64,000 nucleotides of DNA from Phenylobacterium sp. (GTDB taxonomy: Bacteria > Pseudomonadota > Alphaproteobacteria > Caulobacterales > Caulobacteraceae): the NCBI RefSeq assembly GCF_030651185.1, contig NZ_JAUSCJ010000006.1:62001-126000 (forward strand). Direction: 5' to 3'. Shown here one piece after another: positions 52,541 through 63,510 of this stretch; the first letter of the stretch is position 1; every line of letters starts with the position of its first letter. The translations under genes were made by a program, and so were the position numbers. The notes beneath the pieces were generated by a model, which was given only the letters and a program-made list of their open reading frames with translations, ran no database searches and was not told the DNA's origin.

Positions 52541-54700
52541 ATGAATTCCGTCGCCAAAGCCGCCTTCGCCGCGCTTCTCCTGCTTGTGGCCGCTCCGGCC
52601 GCCGCCCAGGCCCCGGCCGCCGCCCCGGCGAGTCCGGCGGTCAATCCGCAGGGACCTGTTCCCTACGAGGCCCTGAGACAGTCCACCAGGCCCGCGGTCC
52701 GCGCCCGTCCTGTCGCCGCCAGGCCGGCCACCACCGAGGGGCCGGCGGTCTCAAGCCTGACCGCCATCACTCCGGCCGCCCCGTTGGCCGCGTCGGGCGC
52801 GCGCCTGGCGCCGGGTCAGGCCCTGCCCCCCGCCGAGCTGGAGGCCTATGTCGATGGCGTCGTGAAGGACGCCATGGACCGCGAGCACATCGCCGGGGTC
52901 ACCGTGGCGGTGATTCAGGACGGCCAGGTGGTGTTGAAGAAGGGCTACGGCTTCGCCAGCCTGTCGCCCGCCCGCAAGGTCAATCCGGACACGACGCTGT
53001 TCCGCGTGGGCTCGATCTCCAAGACCTTCACCTGGATCGCCCTGATGAAGGAGGTGGAGGCTGACCGCATCCGCCTGAACCAGCCCATCAACCTCTACCT
53101 GCCGGAACAGCTCCAGGTCCGCGACCAGGGCTTCCACACCCCGATCCGGGTCAGAAACCTGCTGGACCACTCAGCGGGCTTCGAGGACCGGGCCCTGGGT
53201 CAGCTGTTCGAGAAGAACCCCAGCCGCGAACGGCCGCTGGCGGCCTACCTGCGTCAGGAGCGGCCGCGCCGGGTGCATGCGCCGGGCTTGATGGCCAGCT
53301 ACTCAAACTACGGCGCGGCCCTGGCCGGGCAGGCGGTGTCCTACGTCGCCGGCAAGCCCTTCGAGCGGCTGATCGAGGAGGAGATTCTCCTGCCGCTGAA
53401 GATGAACCACACCACCTTCCGCGAGGCCCGACCCACCGAGCCGGGACTCCCGGCCCCGATGCCCGAGGTCCTGCAGAACGACCTGTCGGAAGGCTATCGT
53501 TGGACGCCCACCGGCTACGCCGCGCGGCCCTACGAATATATCGGCCACATCGCGCCGGCCGGCTCGGCCTCCTCCACCGCCGGCGACATGGCGCGCTACA
53601 TGCAGATGCTGCTGAACAGTGGCAGCCTTGACGGCGCGGTCGTCTACGGGCCCCGGGCGGCCAAGGCGTTCAACACCCCGCTGCGGCGCACCACGCCCGG
53701 GATCAACGGCTGGCGCCACGGCTTCGCAGCCTACGACCTGCCCGGCGGTCACAAGGGGTTTGGCCACGCCGGCGGCACCCTGTCCTTCCTGTCCAACATG
53801 GTGGTGGCGCCTGACCTGAAGCTGGGGGTGTTCATCAGCACCAACACCGAGACCGGGGGCGACCTGGCCGCCCGTCTGCCCGAGCGGATCGTGGCGCAGT
53901 TCTACGCCCCGCCCATGCCCTTCCCGCGCAAGGGAGCCCTGGCCCTGGTCGATAGCCGCGAGGCCTATCAGGGCTATTATCTGGGCGCCCGCCGCGCGCA
54001 TCGCGGCCTGGAGTCCTTTGTCGGCAAGATGATCAACGGCGTTTCGGTCAGCGTCACCGACGACGGCCGGCTGGTCACCTCCGGGGGCATGGGCGCCGCG
54101 GCCCGCAGCTGGGTCCCCGAGGGCGATCCGATGAGCGGCCGCTTCATCTCCACCACCGGCGCCGAGCGGCTGAGTTTCGACGTCCAGGACGGCAAGGCGG
54201 TAAGCTTCAGCCGGGCCGACGGGGTCTCGACCTTCGAACGCACCGGCTTCTGGAATCAGCCCGCCAAACTGCTGATCCTCTCTGGCCTCACCGCGCTCGC
54301 CGCCGCCGGGACCCTGGGCGGTGTGCTGCTGCGCAATCGCCGCGAATTCCGCGAGACCGGCATCCAGAGCCAGGCCAGCCTGATCCAGAATATCCAGGCC
54401 GCCCTGTGGCTGACCTCCATGGTGCTGTTCCTGGTCTGGGTCTCCAAGACCAGCGACCTGGCCAATGTCATGTACGGCTGGCCCGGGCCGACCCTGGTGA
54501 TCGCCTCGGCCTGCGCCTTCGTGGCCGCCTTGATGACCGCCGGCACCCTGCTCATCGTGCCCGCCGTCTGGCGCGGCGGCCGCCGGGTCGACAGCTGGAC
54601 CCAGGCGCGCAAGGCGGGCTTCACCTTCACGGTGCTGCTCTACACCGCCTTCTCCGTCGTGCTCGGCCTCTGGGGCGCGCTGGCGCCTTGGGGCGGTTGA
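52541..54700 (+). CDS. serine hydrolase, beta-lactamase/class C PBP-like with C-terminal membrane domain
   Basis: 719 aa. Signal peptide, an Ala/Pro-rich stretch (about 20-100), then a beta-lactamase-type domain (about 105-430) with SxxK as SISK (in RVGSISKTFTW), YxN as YSNYG and the KTG-equivalent HAGG in FGHAGGTLSFLS. A second domain (about 450-590) and four hydrophobic helices (about 600-719) follow, giving membrane anchoring. Such proteins are esterases or peptidases of the AmpH/EstB type; beta-lactam resistance is not implied. Downstream GNAT gene starts 7 bp later. Confidence 0.88.
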   Translation: MNSVAKAAFAALLLLVAAPAAAQAPAAAPASPAVNPQGPVPYEALRQSTRPAVRARPVAARPATTEGPAVSSLTAITPAAPLAASGARLAPGQALPPAELEAYVDGVVKDAMDREHIAGVTVAVIQDGQVVLKKGYGFASLSPARKVNPDTTLFRVGSISKTFTWIALMKEVEADRIRLNQPINLYLPEQLQVRDQGFHTPIRVRNLLDHSAGFEDRALGQLFEKNPSRERPLAAYLRQERPRRVHAPGLMASYSNYGAALAGQAVSYVAGKPFERLIEEEILLPLKMNHTTFREARPTEPGLPAPMPEVLQNDLSEGYRWTPTGYAARPYEYIGHIAPAGSASSTAGDMARYMQMLLNSGSLDGAVVYGPRAAKAFNTPLRRTTPGINGWRHGFAAYDLPGGHKGFGHAGGTLSFLSNMVVAPDLKLGVFISTNTETGGDLAARLPERIVAQFYAPPMPFPRKGALALVDSREAYQGYYLGARRAHRGLESFVGKMINGVSVSVTDDGRLVTSGGMGAAARSWVPEGDPMSGRFISTTGAERLSFDVQDGKAVSFSRADGVSTFERTGFWNQPAKLLILSGLTALAAAGTLGGVLLRNRREFRETGIQSQASLIQNIQAALWLTSMVLFLVWVSKTSDLANVMYGWPGPTLVIASACAFVAALMTAGTLLIVPAVWRGGRRVDSWTQARKAGFTFTVLLYTAFSVVLGLWGALAPWGG

Positions 54701-54707
54701 CCTTGCC

Positions 54708-55604
54708 ATGGCCCGAGCGCGCGATCACGCCGGGGCCGACGACCTGCCTGCCCTGCTGGACTTCGCCAGCCGGTCGCTGACCGAGCGTTTCCCCCTCGAC
54801 GCCGGCTGGCACCCCGGCGACCTGACCTGGGAGCTGAAGGACACACAGGGCGCGCCACAGGACATGCGGCTCTGGGAAACCGCGGGCGGCCTCGTGGCGC
54901 TGGCCTGGCGGATCGCGCCCGGCGAGCTCTGGTTCGAGGCCTTGCCCACGGATGAACACCTGATCGCCGAGGCCCTGGACTGGGCCGAGGCCAGCGCGGC
55001 GAGGCCTCTGCGGGTGCGGTCGCTGGAGGGCGACACCCGGCGAGCTGGAGCCTTGGAGGCTCGCGGCTACCGGCTGACCTCACCGGAGGGGGTGCGGTTC
55101 CGCCGAGACCTGAACGATGAAATCGCCCGCCCGGCCTTGCCGCCCGGAATGCGCTTACGCGATTGCATCGGGATTGACCCAGGGGCCCGTGCCGCCAGCC
55201 ACCGCGATGCCTGGAATCACTTGGCCCACATCGGCCTCCCCAAGGCGCGATCGAGCTTCAGCGTCGAAACCTACCAGCGGCTGGCCGCCCTGCCGGGCTA
55301 TGATCCGAGCCTCGACATCCTGGTGGAGGCCCCAGACGGGCGGCTGGCGGCCGGCAGTCTTTGCTGGGCCGACCCCGTCAGCGGCATGGGGACATTCGAG
55401 CCGGTGGGGACCCATGTGGACTTTCGCGGCCTCGGCCTGGCCCGCGCCGCCACCCTGGAGGGCCTAAGGCGCCTGCGGGCCAGGGGCCTGCGTCACGCCC
55501 GGGTCAGCACGGCGCATTTCAACGCCCCGGCCATCGCCACCTACCGATCGGCCGGCTTCGAGGTCATCGACCACATGGCCTGGTGGGAGCGATCCCTGCC
55601 CTGA
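54708..55604 (+). CDS. tandem-GNAT N-acetyltransferase
   Basis: 298 aa with two GNAT-like halves. The C-terminal half has VDFRGLGLARAATLEGLRRLRARG, a full acetyl-CoA-binding loop, and ATYRSAGFEVIDHMAWWERS. The N-terminal half is degenerate but keeps RVRSLEGDTRRAGALEARGYRLTSPEG. Two-domain GNATs often bind one substrate between the halves; the substrate is unknown. Transcribed with the upstream hydrolase gene and ending 113-150 bp before fliF. Confidence 0.84.
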   Translation: MARARDHAGADDLPALLDFASRSLTERFPLDAGWHPGDLTWELKDTQGAPQDMRLWETAGGLVALAWRIAPGELWFEALPTDEHLIAEALDWAEASAARPLRVRSLEGDTRRAGALEARGYRLTSPEGVRFRRDLNDEIARPALPPGMRLRDCIGIDPGARAASHRDAWNHLAHIGLPKARSSFSVETYQRLAALPGYDPSLDILVEAPDGRLAAGSLCWADPVSGMGTFEPVGTHVDFRGLGLARAATLEGLRRLRARGLRHARVSTAHFNAPAIATYRSAGFEVIDHMAWWERSLP

Positions 55605-55660
55605 ACCAGCGCCCTGGGTGCGACATTGGGTCCCTGGCTCCGGGAGAGCGACGCTCAAAT

Positions 55661-55692
55661 GTAAACGGCTCGTTTACCAAGCACTGGGTAAA
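55661..55692 (+). promoter_or_regulatory. overlapping palindromes upstream of fliF
   Basis: GTAAAC-N5-GTTTAC (55661-55677) and TTTACC-N8-GGTAAA (55673-55692) share one arm. They lie about 65-95 bp before the chosen fliF start, in the only gap of the region, and look like binding sites for a dimeric regulator. Caulobacter controls fliF through CtrA and FlbD; neither consensus is matched exactly here. Confidence 0.55.
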
Positions 55693-55756
55693 TCCTGCCT
55701 AGCGGCGGGCGCATTCTGTGACGGCCCCGCGCTTTGGAAACAGGGGCGGCATCGCG

Positions 55757-57418
55757 TTGAACAGTTTCGTCGCCGCCTTGCAACGGTTCGGTATCGGACG
55801 TGTCGCCGCCATGCTGGGCGTCGGCATCGGGGTGGTTGCCGCGATCGTCGCGCTGTCCATGAACCTCGGCCAGCCGAAGTCCCTGCTCTATTCGAACCTG
55901 GATCTGAAGGAGGCGGGCACCATCACCGCCGCCCTCGACCAGGCCAATGTGAAGTACGAGATCAAGGGTGACGGCTCGACGATCCTGGTCGGCCGCGATG
56001 AGGTGGGCTCCACCCGCCTGCTGCTCTCGGCCAAGGGCCTGCCGACCTCGGGCTCGGTGGGCTACGAGATCTTCGACAACGCCAACGCCATGGGCCAGAC
56101 GGACTTCGTCCAGCAGCTCAATCGACAGCGCGCCCTGGAGGGCGAACTGGCCCGCACCATCCAGGCCCTGGACGGCATCACCTCGGCCCGCGTCCACCTG
56201 GTCCTGCCCAAGCGCGACCTGTTTGAGGAAGAGGCCGAGCAGCCGTCGGCCTCGATCAGCATCGGGGTCGGCGGGCGTCAGCCGAGCGCCGACCAGGTGC
56301 GCGCCATGCAGAACCTGGTGGCCGGCGCCGTCCCCAACCTGAAGCCTGACCGCGTCACCGTCGTGGACCAGCACGCCAAGACCCTGTCGGGCGGCGAGGC
56401 CGGCGACGCCATGGCCGCCGACGGTCGCAAGAGCGACGTCGAGCAGCGTATCACCAAGACGATCAAGGCCCTGGTGGAGGGCATGGTCGGCCCGGGCAAG
56501 GCGCGGGTGAACGTCACCGCCGATCTTGACCTGTCGCGGATCACCATCGCCGAGGAAAAGTTCGACCCGGACGGCCAGGTGATCCGGTCTGAATCCACCA
56601 CCGAGGAGACGGCCAAGGAGAACGCCCCGGCCACCAATGGTCAGGCCTCGGCGGCCAACAACATCCCGGGCGGGGCGGGCGCGGAGGGCGACAACAGCAT
56701 CTCCAACAGCGGCAGCACCGAATCCACCACCAACTACGAGATCTCCAAGACCACGCGCACCGAGGTGAAGGAGCCCGGTCAACTGAAGCGGATCTCCGTG
56801 GCCGTGGCCGTCGATGGTGTCACCGCGCCCGGCAAGGACGGCAAGCCCGGCGCCTACACGGCCCGCAGCGCCGAGGAGATGCAGCGCCTGGAGCAACTGG
56901 TCCGCACCGCGGTCGGCTACGACCAGGCCCGCGGCGACCAGGTGACCGTGGTCAATGTCCGGTTCCCGTCGACCGTCGACGCTGATGGGACGACGGCGGC
57001 CAGCCCGCTGATGGGCTTCGACAAGAACGACATCATGCGCGGCGCCGAACTGGGCGTCATGGCGATCGTGGCCCTGGCCATGATGATCTTCGTGGTCCGC
57101 CCGATGCTGGGCGGCGGAGGCGGACGTGGCGGCGCGGTGGCCGGCGGCCTCCCGGCCCTGACCGTGGCCAGCGCCCCGCAGATGACCCGCATCATCACCA
57201 CCGCGGACGGCCAGCCGATGCAGGTGGCCGTCGATCCGTCCACCGGCCAGCCCCTGGCCCTGCCCGGCCCCGGCAACGAGCTGGAACAGCGGATCGACAT
57301 CGCCCGCATCGAAGGCCAGGTGAAGGCCTCCTCCGTCAAGCGCGTCGCCGAGTTCGTCGACAGCCATCCTGAAGAGTCGGTGTCGCTGCTGCGCACCTGG
57401 CTGCATGAGACCACCTGA
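55757..57418 (+). CDS. fliF: flagellar MS-ring protein FliF
   Basis: 553 aa from TTG at 55757 ([25 protein letters not shown] 10 nt before); a GTG at 55718 would add 13 residues and lacks a good ribosome-binding site. Transmembrane helix near 15-37 and near 440-460, the ring-building motif domains between ([54 protein letters not shown]), a Ser/Gly/Asn-rich variable loop and a C-terminal FliG-binding tail ending RTWLHETT. First gene of the flagellar operon, overlapping fliG (TGATG). FliF nucleates the basal body in the inner membrane. Confidence 0.96.
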   Translation: MNSFVAALQRFGIGRVAAMLGVGIGVVAAIVALSMNLGQPKSLLYSNLDLKEAGTITAALDQANVKYEIKGDGSTILVGRDEVGSTRLLLSAKGLPTSGSVGYEIFDNANAMGQTDFVQQLNRQRALEGELARTIQALDGITSARVHLVLPKRDLFEEEAEQPSASISIGVGGRQPSADQVRAMQNLVAGAVPNLKPDRVTVVDQHAKTLSGGEAGDAMAADGRKSDVEQRITKTIKALVEGMVGPGKARVNVTADLDLSRITIAEEKFDPDGQVIRSESTTEETAKENAPATNGQASAANNIPGGAGAEGDNSISNSGSTESTTNYEISKTTRTEVKEPGQLKRISVAVAVDGVTAPGKDGKPGAYTARSAEEMQRLEQLVRTAVGYDQARGDQVTVVNVRFPSTVDADGTTAASPLMGFDKNDIMRGAELGVMAIVALAMMIFVVRPMLGGGGGRGGAVAGGLPALTVASAPQMTRIITTADGQPMQVAVDPSTGQPLALPGPGNELEQRIDIARIEGQVKASSVKRVAEFVDSHPEESVSLLRTWLHETT

Positions 57419-58449
57419 TGGCCGTCGGCTCCAAAGGCAAGGCGATCACCGACGTCACCCGCCTGAGCGGGCCGGAGAAGGCCGCCGTCATCCTGCTGGC
57501 GCTCGGCGAGGACCACGGCACCATCTGGCAGCAGCTGGACGACGAGGAGATCAAGGAGATCTCCCAGGCCATGGCCGGCCTCGGCAATGTCGCGGCCTCG
57601 GTGGTCGAGCAGCTGCTGGTGGACTTCATCTCCGGCATGTCCGGCGCCGGCGCGATCATGGGCTCCTTCGAGCAGACCCAGCGCCTGCTGGCGGCCTTCC
57701 TGCCCGCCGAGAAGGTCGACACCCTGATGGAGGAGATCCGCGGTCCCGCGGGTCGCACCATGTGGGACAAGCTGGGCAACGTGAACGAGGCGGTGCTCGC
57801 CAACTATCTGAAGAACGAGTACCCGCAGACCGTCGCCGTGGTGCTGTCCAAGGTGAAGTCCGACCACGCCGCCCGCGTGCTGGCCGCCCTGCCCGAGGAC
57901 TTCGCCCTGGAGTGCGTCACCCGCATGCTGCGGATGGAGCCGGTGCAGCGCGAGATCCTCGACAAGATCGAGCAGACCCTGCGCACCGAGTTCATGTCGA
58001 ACCTGGCGCGCACCTCCAAGCGCGACAGCCACGAGATGATGGCCGACATCTTCAACGCCTTCGACCGCCAGACCGAGGCCCGATTCATCGCCGCCCTTGA
58101 AGAGCGCAACCGCGAGAGCGCCGAGCGTATCCGGGCCCTGATGTTCGTCTTCGAGGACCTGTCCAAGCTCGATCCGGGCGGGGTCCAGACCCTGCTGCGG
58201 GCGGTGGAGAAGGACCAGCTGGGCCTGGCGCTCAAGGGCTCCTCGGACTCCTTGCGGGAAATGTTCTTCTCCAACATGTCCGAGCGCGCCGCCAAGATCA
58301 TGCGCGACGACATGGAGAGCATGGGCCCCGTGCGCCTGCGCGACGTCGATCAGGCCCAGATGGCCATGGTCCAGGTCGCCAAGGACCTGGCCGCAAAGGG
58401 CGAAATCATGCTGGCCGGCTCCGGCAGCGAAGATGAGCTGATCTACTGA
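57418..58449 (+). CDS. fliG: flagellar motor switch protein FliG
   Basis: 343 aa. Fli[42 protein letters not shown], the middle domain with [31 protein letters not shown] (EHPQ-type here EYPQ), and the C-domain [33 protein letters not shown] with charged torque residues and the terminal [21 protein letters not shown]. It transmits torque from the stator to the MS-ring. It overlaps fliF and fliH by the TGATG arrangement at both ends. Confidence 0.97.
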   Translation: MAVGSKGKAITDVTRLSGPEKAAVILLALGEDHGTIWQQLDDEEIKEISQAMAGLGNVAASVVEQLLVDFISGMSGAGAIMGSFEQTQRLLAAFLPAEKVDTLMEEIRGPAGRTMWDKLGNVNEAVLANYLKNEYPQTVAVVLSKVKSDHAARVLAALPEDFALECVTRMLRMEPVQREILDKIEQTLRTEFMSNLARTSKRDSHEMMADIFNAFDRQTEARFIAALEERNRESAERIRALMFVFEDLSKLDPGGVQTLLRAVEKDQLGLALKGSSDSLREMFFSNMSERAAKIMRDDMESMGPVRLRDVDQAQMAMVQVAKDLAAKGEIMLAGSGSEDELIY

Positions 58450-59102
58450 TGGCCAGCGATCTTCCCCACGAAAAGTTCGGCTTCGACACCGTCTTCGACG
58501 GCGCGGGCGATGTGGCCTTCGCTCAGCCGCGGCCGAAACGCGCCTACACCGCCGACGAGGTGGAGGCCGTGCGCCAGACCGCCTTCGCCGCGGGCGAGAG
58601 CCAGGGACTGGCCTCGGCGGCGGCCCTGCAGGCCCAGGCCCTGTCGCGGGTCGCCGACGCCGCTCGCGCCGCCCTGCCGACCCTGGCCGAGGTGGCCCAC
58701 GAACACCGGCTGGGCTCGGCCCACCTGGCCCTGGCCTGCGCCAAGGCCATAGCCGACGCCGCCCTGGCGCGCTTCCCGGAGGCTCCGATTCTAGCGGCCC
58801 TGGAGTCCCTGGCCCGCGAGATCGAGGCCGCCCCGCGCCTGATGGTGTCGGCCTCCCCCGAGCTCGCGGTCGTGCTGGAACCTCTGCTGACGGAAGTCGC
58901 CCAGGGCATCGGCTACGCCGGCGCCATTCACATCAAGGAGGGCGCCGGCCTCAGCGGCGCCGCCTTCACCCTCGACTTCGGCGACGGCGCGGCGGCCTAC
59001 GACCCCGCGGCCGCGGCCGAACGCGTGGCGGTGGTCCTGGAGGCGGCGCTCGCCGCCGAAGGTCTGCACGCCGAACCCCTTATTCCTGGAAGTGAAGGCT
59101 GA
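58449..59102 (+). CDS. fliH: flagellar export regulator FliH (FlbE)
   Basis: 217 aa. N-terminal acidic and Ala-rich helices, then RRVADAARAALPTLAEVAHEHRLGSAHLALACAKAIADAALARFPEAPILAALESLAREIEAAPRLMVSASPELA of the FliH type, here called FlbE in Caulobacter. It regulates the export ATPase FliI. It starts within the fliG stop (TGATG) and is 5 nt before fliN. Sequence is poorly conserved, so the call relies mainly on its position between fliG and fliN. Confidence 0.88.
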   Translation: MASDLPHEKFGFDTVFDGAGDVAFAQPRPKRAYTADEVEAVRQTAFAAGESQGLASAAALQAQALSRVADAARAALPTLAEVAHEHRLGSAHLALACAKAIADAALARFPEAPILAALESLAREIEAAPRLMVSASPELAVVLEPLLTEVAQGIGYAGAIHIKEGAGLSGAAFTLDFGDGAAAYDPAAAAERVAVVLEAALAAEGLHAEPLIPGSEG

Positions 59103-59107
59103 TCCCC

Positions 59108-59443
59108 ATGGCCGAGAACGGACTTGAGCTCGACGAATTCGCCCCGGGTGATCCGCTGGCCGACATGTCGATGGACATGGAGGACAAAACCGCCACCGAC
59201 CTGGCGCCGGTCTTCGACGTCCCGGTCTCGATTTCCGCGGTGCTCGGCCGCGCCACGATGTCGGTGGCTCAGCTGCTTCAGCTCAGCTCCGGCAGCGTGC
59301 TGGAGCTCGATCGCAAGGTCGGCGAGGCCATCGACATCTACGTCAACAACCGCCTGGTCGCCCGGGGCGAGGTCGTCATCGTCGACGAACGCCTGGGCGT
59401 GACCATGACGGAAATCATCAAGGACGGGGACTCGGCGGCCTGA
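59108..59443 (+). CDS. fliN: flagellar motor switch protein FliN
   Basis: 111 aa. The C-terminal SpoA domain: [74 protein letters not shown]. It forms the C-ring with FliM and FliG. N-terminal about 30 residues are acidic. It lies 28 nt before flbD. Confidence 0.96.
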   Translation: MAENGLELDEFAPGDPLADMSMDMEDKTATDLAPVFDVPVSISAVLGRATMSVAQLLQLSSGSVLELDRKVGEAIDIYVNNRLVARGEVVIVDERLGVTMTEIIKDGDSAA

Positions 59444-59471
59444 CGGCCCCTGGAGTCTGAGGAGATCTGAT

Positions 59472-60842
<1,371 letters not shown>

Positions 60843-60868
60843 TCGTCTGACCTCTTTGCTTTCCGCCG

Positions 60869-60884
60869 GCCCTCATGTGAGGGC
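60869..60884. promoter_or_regulatory. near-perfect palindrome between flbD and flhA
   Basis: GCCCTCA-TG-TGAGGGC (60869-60884) lies in the 62-bp gap, 21 bp before the flhA start. It may be an operator or an RNA hairpin that changes flhA expression relative to the upstream operon. No U-tract follows. Confidence 0.45.
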
Positions 60885-60904
60885 AGGCGCCTCGGATTCC
60901 ACCC

Positions 60905-63004
60905 ATGGCTGACGTCCCCGCAGGTTACGGCACCAACCGCCCCTCCGCCGGAGAGGTGTGGAGCTGGATCGCGCGTGGCGAGGTGGCCCTGGCGATCGGC
61001 GTCATCGGCGTCATCGTCCTGCTGATCCTGCCGATTCCGGCCTTCCTGCTGGACGCCCTGCTGGCGCTCTCGATCACCAGCGCCGTGCTGATCCTGATGA
61101 CCTCGCTGCTGATCAGCCGCCCGCTGGAGTTCACCGCCTTCCCGACGGTGCTGCTGGTCACCACCCTGTTCCGGCTGGCGCTGAACATCGCCTCGACCCG
61201 CCTGATCCTCGGCCACGGCCACGAGGGGGCGCACGGGGCGGGTAAGGTCATCGAGGCCTTCGGCCACCTGATGACCGGAGGCAGCTTCGCCATCGGCCTG
61301 ATCGTCTTCGCCATCCTGGTGCTGGTGAACTTCGTGGTCATCACCAAGGGCTCGGGCCGGATCGCCGAGGTGGCGGCCCGCTTCACCCTGGACTCCATGC
61401 CCGGCAAGCAGATGGCCATCGACGCCGACCTGTCGTCGGGCCTGATCGACGAGGATTTGGCCAAGAAGCGCCGCAAGGAGCTGGAGCAGGAATCGACCTT
61501 CTTCGGGGCCATGGACGGCGCCTCGAAGTTCGTGCGCGGGGACGCTGTCGCCGGCCTGGTGATCGTCGCCATCAATGTGATCGGCGGCATCCTGATCGGG
61601 GTGATCCAGCACAAGGTGCCGATCGGCGAGGCGGCCTCCACCTACACCATCATGACCATCGGCGACGGCCTGGTCAGCCAGATCCCCGCCCTGATCATCT
61701 CCATCGCCGCCGGCTTCCTGGTGTCGAAGGCCGGCGTAGACGGATCGGCCGACAAGGCCCTGGTCACCCAGCTGGCCATGAATCCCATCGCGCTGGGCAT
61801 GGTCTCGGCCACCGCCGGGGTCGTGGCGTTGATCCCGGGCATGCCGATCATCCCGTTCGCCATCGTCTCCATCGCCTCGGGCGTCCTGGCCTGGCGACGC
61901 GGCCATGCCAAGCCCCAGGCGCCGGAGCAGAATTCGCTCACCGTCGCGGCCCCCACGGCCGAGGAGTCCGAGGAGCCGATCAGCCAGACCCTGGCCATCG
62001 ACGAGATCAAGATCGAGCTGGGCTACGGCCTGCTGCCGCTGATCAACGACCTCGAGGGTCGCCGGCTCACCGACCAGATCAAGGCCCTGCGCCGGACGCT
62101 CGCCACCGACTACGGCTTCGTCATGCCCGCCGTGCGCATCCTCGACAACATGCGGCTGCCCAGCCAGGGCTACATGATCCGCATCAAGGAGATGGAGGCC
62201 GGCGGCGGCGAGGTGCGGCTGGGGTCGCTGATGGCCATGGACCCGCGCGGCGGCCAGGTGGACCTGCCCGGCGAGCACATCCGCGAACCGGCCTTCGGCT
62301 TGCCTGCCACCTGGGTGGACGACTCCTTGCGCGAAGAAGCCACGTTCCGGGGCTACACCATCGTCGATCCGGCCACGGTGCTGACCACGCACCTGACCGA
62401 GATCCTGAAGGAAAACATGCCCGACCTGCTCTCCTATGCGGAGCTGCAGAAGATGTTGAAGGACCTGCCGGCCGAGCAGAAGAAGCTGGTGGAGGACCTG
62501 GTGCCCCAGGTGGTCTCGGCCACCACCATCCAGCGCGTCCTGCAGGCCCTGCTGAAGGAGCGTGTCTCGATCCGCGACCTGCCCGCGATTCTGGAGGGCA
62601 TCGGCGAGGCCGCGCCGCACACCCAGTCCATCACCCTTCTGGTGGAACAGGTCCGCGGCCGCCTGGCCCGGCAGCTCTCCTTCGCCCATCGCGGCGACGA
62701 CGGCGCCCTGCCGATCATCACCATGTCGGCCGAGTGGGAGAACGCCTTCGCCGACGCCCTGATCGGCTCGGGTGACGAGAAGCAACTGGCGCTGGCGCCG
62801 TCTCGCCTGCAGGAGTTCATCCGCGGCGTCCGCGACAGCTTCGAGCGCGCGGCGCTCAACGGCGACTCACCGGTGCTGCTCACCAGCCCGCAGGTGCGGC
62901 CCTATGTCCGCTCGATCATTGAGCGCTTCCGCGGCCAGACCCCGGTGATGAGCCAGAATGAGGTCCATCCCAAGGCCCGCCTGAAGACCGTCGGCACCAT
63001 CTAG
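60905..63004 (+). CDS. flhA: flagellar export gate protein FlhA
   Basis: 699 aa. Eight transmembrane helices in the first about 330 residues with the FHIPEP-like PTVLLVTTLFRLALNIASTRLIL, the proton-channel loop RFTLDSMPGKQMAIDADLSSGLIDEDLAKKRRKELEQESTFFGAMDGASKFVRGDA, and the cytoplasmic nonameric domain with DEIKIELGYGLLPLIND. It forms the export gate of the flagellar type III secretion system. The ATG at 60905 follows a 62-bp gap after flbD. Confidence 0.97.
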   Translation: MADVPAGYGTNRPSAGEVWSWIARGEVALAIGVIGVIVLLILPIPAFLLDALLALSITSAVLILMTSLLISRPLEFTAFPTVLLVTTLFRLALNIASTRLILGHGHEGAHGAGKVIEAFGHLMTGGSFAIGLIVFAILVLVNFVVITKGSGRIAEVAARFTLDSMPGKQMAIDADLSSGLIDEDLAKKRRKELEQESTFFGAMDGASKFVRGDAVAGLVIVAINVIGGILIGVIQHKVPIGEAASTYTIMTIGDGLVSQIPALIISIAAGFLVSKAGVDGSADKALVTQLAMNPIALGMVSATAGVVALIPGMPIIPFAIVSIASGVLAWRRGHAKPQAPEQNSLTVAAPTAEESEEPISQTLAIDEIKIELGYGLLPLINDLEGRRLTDQIKALRRTLATDYGFVMPAVRILDNMRLPSQGYMIRIKEMEAGGGEVRLGSLMAMDPRGGQVDLPGEHIREPAFGLPATWVDDSLREEATFRGYTIVDPATVLTTHLTEILKENMPDLLSYAELQKMLKDLPAEQKKLVEDLVPQVVSATTIQRVLQALLKERVSIRDLPAILEGIGEAAPHTQSITLLVEQVRGRLARQLSFAHRGDDGALPIITMSAEWENAFADALIGSGDEKQLALAPSRLQEFIRGVRDSFERAALNGDSPVLLTSPQVRPYVRSIIERFRGQTPVMSQNEVHPKARLKTVGTI

Positions 63005-63107
63005 GCCCGAAAGACCGCGCTCAACGTGTGGGCCGTTGCAGGCGCGCTTTTCGACTGGTAGCGGTTTCGCCCACGGGGCGATTGTCAGCTCCGAGCTTGG
63101 ACATCGC

Positions 63108-63485
63108 ATGCGACCCTCCAAACCCAAACCCCGGCCCGGCGCTGGCGCGAGCATGTTCTGGGACCTGCTCACCTTTGAGCGCCTGATGACCAACCAGGTT
63201 ATCCACCTGATCTATTGGGCCGGCCTCGGGGTGATCGCCCTGATCGCCTTCGGGTTCATCGGCACCGCCGTCGGCGTCGCGCTGCGCGAAGAGCTGTTCA
63301 TGGGCATCTTGCTGGCGCTCAGCGTCCTGGTGGGCGGTTTCCTTGTGGTTGGCGCCCTGGTGCTGCTGTGGCGCTCGTTCTGCGAGCTCTATGTGGCGAT
63401 CTTCCGTCTCAGCGACGACCTGCACGCCATGCGCCAGGCCGTGGACGCCGAGAACTCGGTGCGGCCGCAGCCGCCTCAGAGTTAG
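63108..63485 (+). CDS. DUF4282 membrane protein
   Basis: 125 aa. MFWDLLTFERLMTNQVIHLIYWAGLGVIAL is the DUF4282 start (FWDLLTFxxxxT), with two transmembrane segments (about 33-55 and 64-87) and a C-terminal hydrophilic tail. Function unknown. ATG at 63108 precedes the conserved domain by 15 residues; 63153 is an alternative start. It lies after flhA with 103 bp between and ends 25 bp before the convergent xylanase gene. Confidence 0.86.
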   Translation: MRPSKPKPRPGAGASMFWDLLTFERLMTNQVIHLIYWAGLGVIALIAFGFIGTAVGVALREELFMGILLALSVLVGGFLVVGALVLLWRSFCELYVAIFRLSDDLHAMRQAVDAENSVRPQPPQS

Positions 63486-63510
63486 TTTCGCGGAGAGGGG
63501 CTGGAGCCTC

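Noticed and set aside
52541..54700. Beta-lactamase resistance gene
   Set aside because: SxxK, YxN and HAG motifs also occur in non-resistance esterases and peptidases, and the fused membrane domain fits those; resistance cannot be claimed.
55718..55756. Earlier GTG start for fliF
   Set aside because: No ribosome-binding site, and the FliF-like N-terminus begins at the TTG at 55757; not excluded experimentally.
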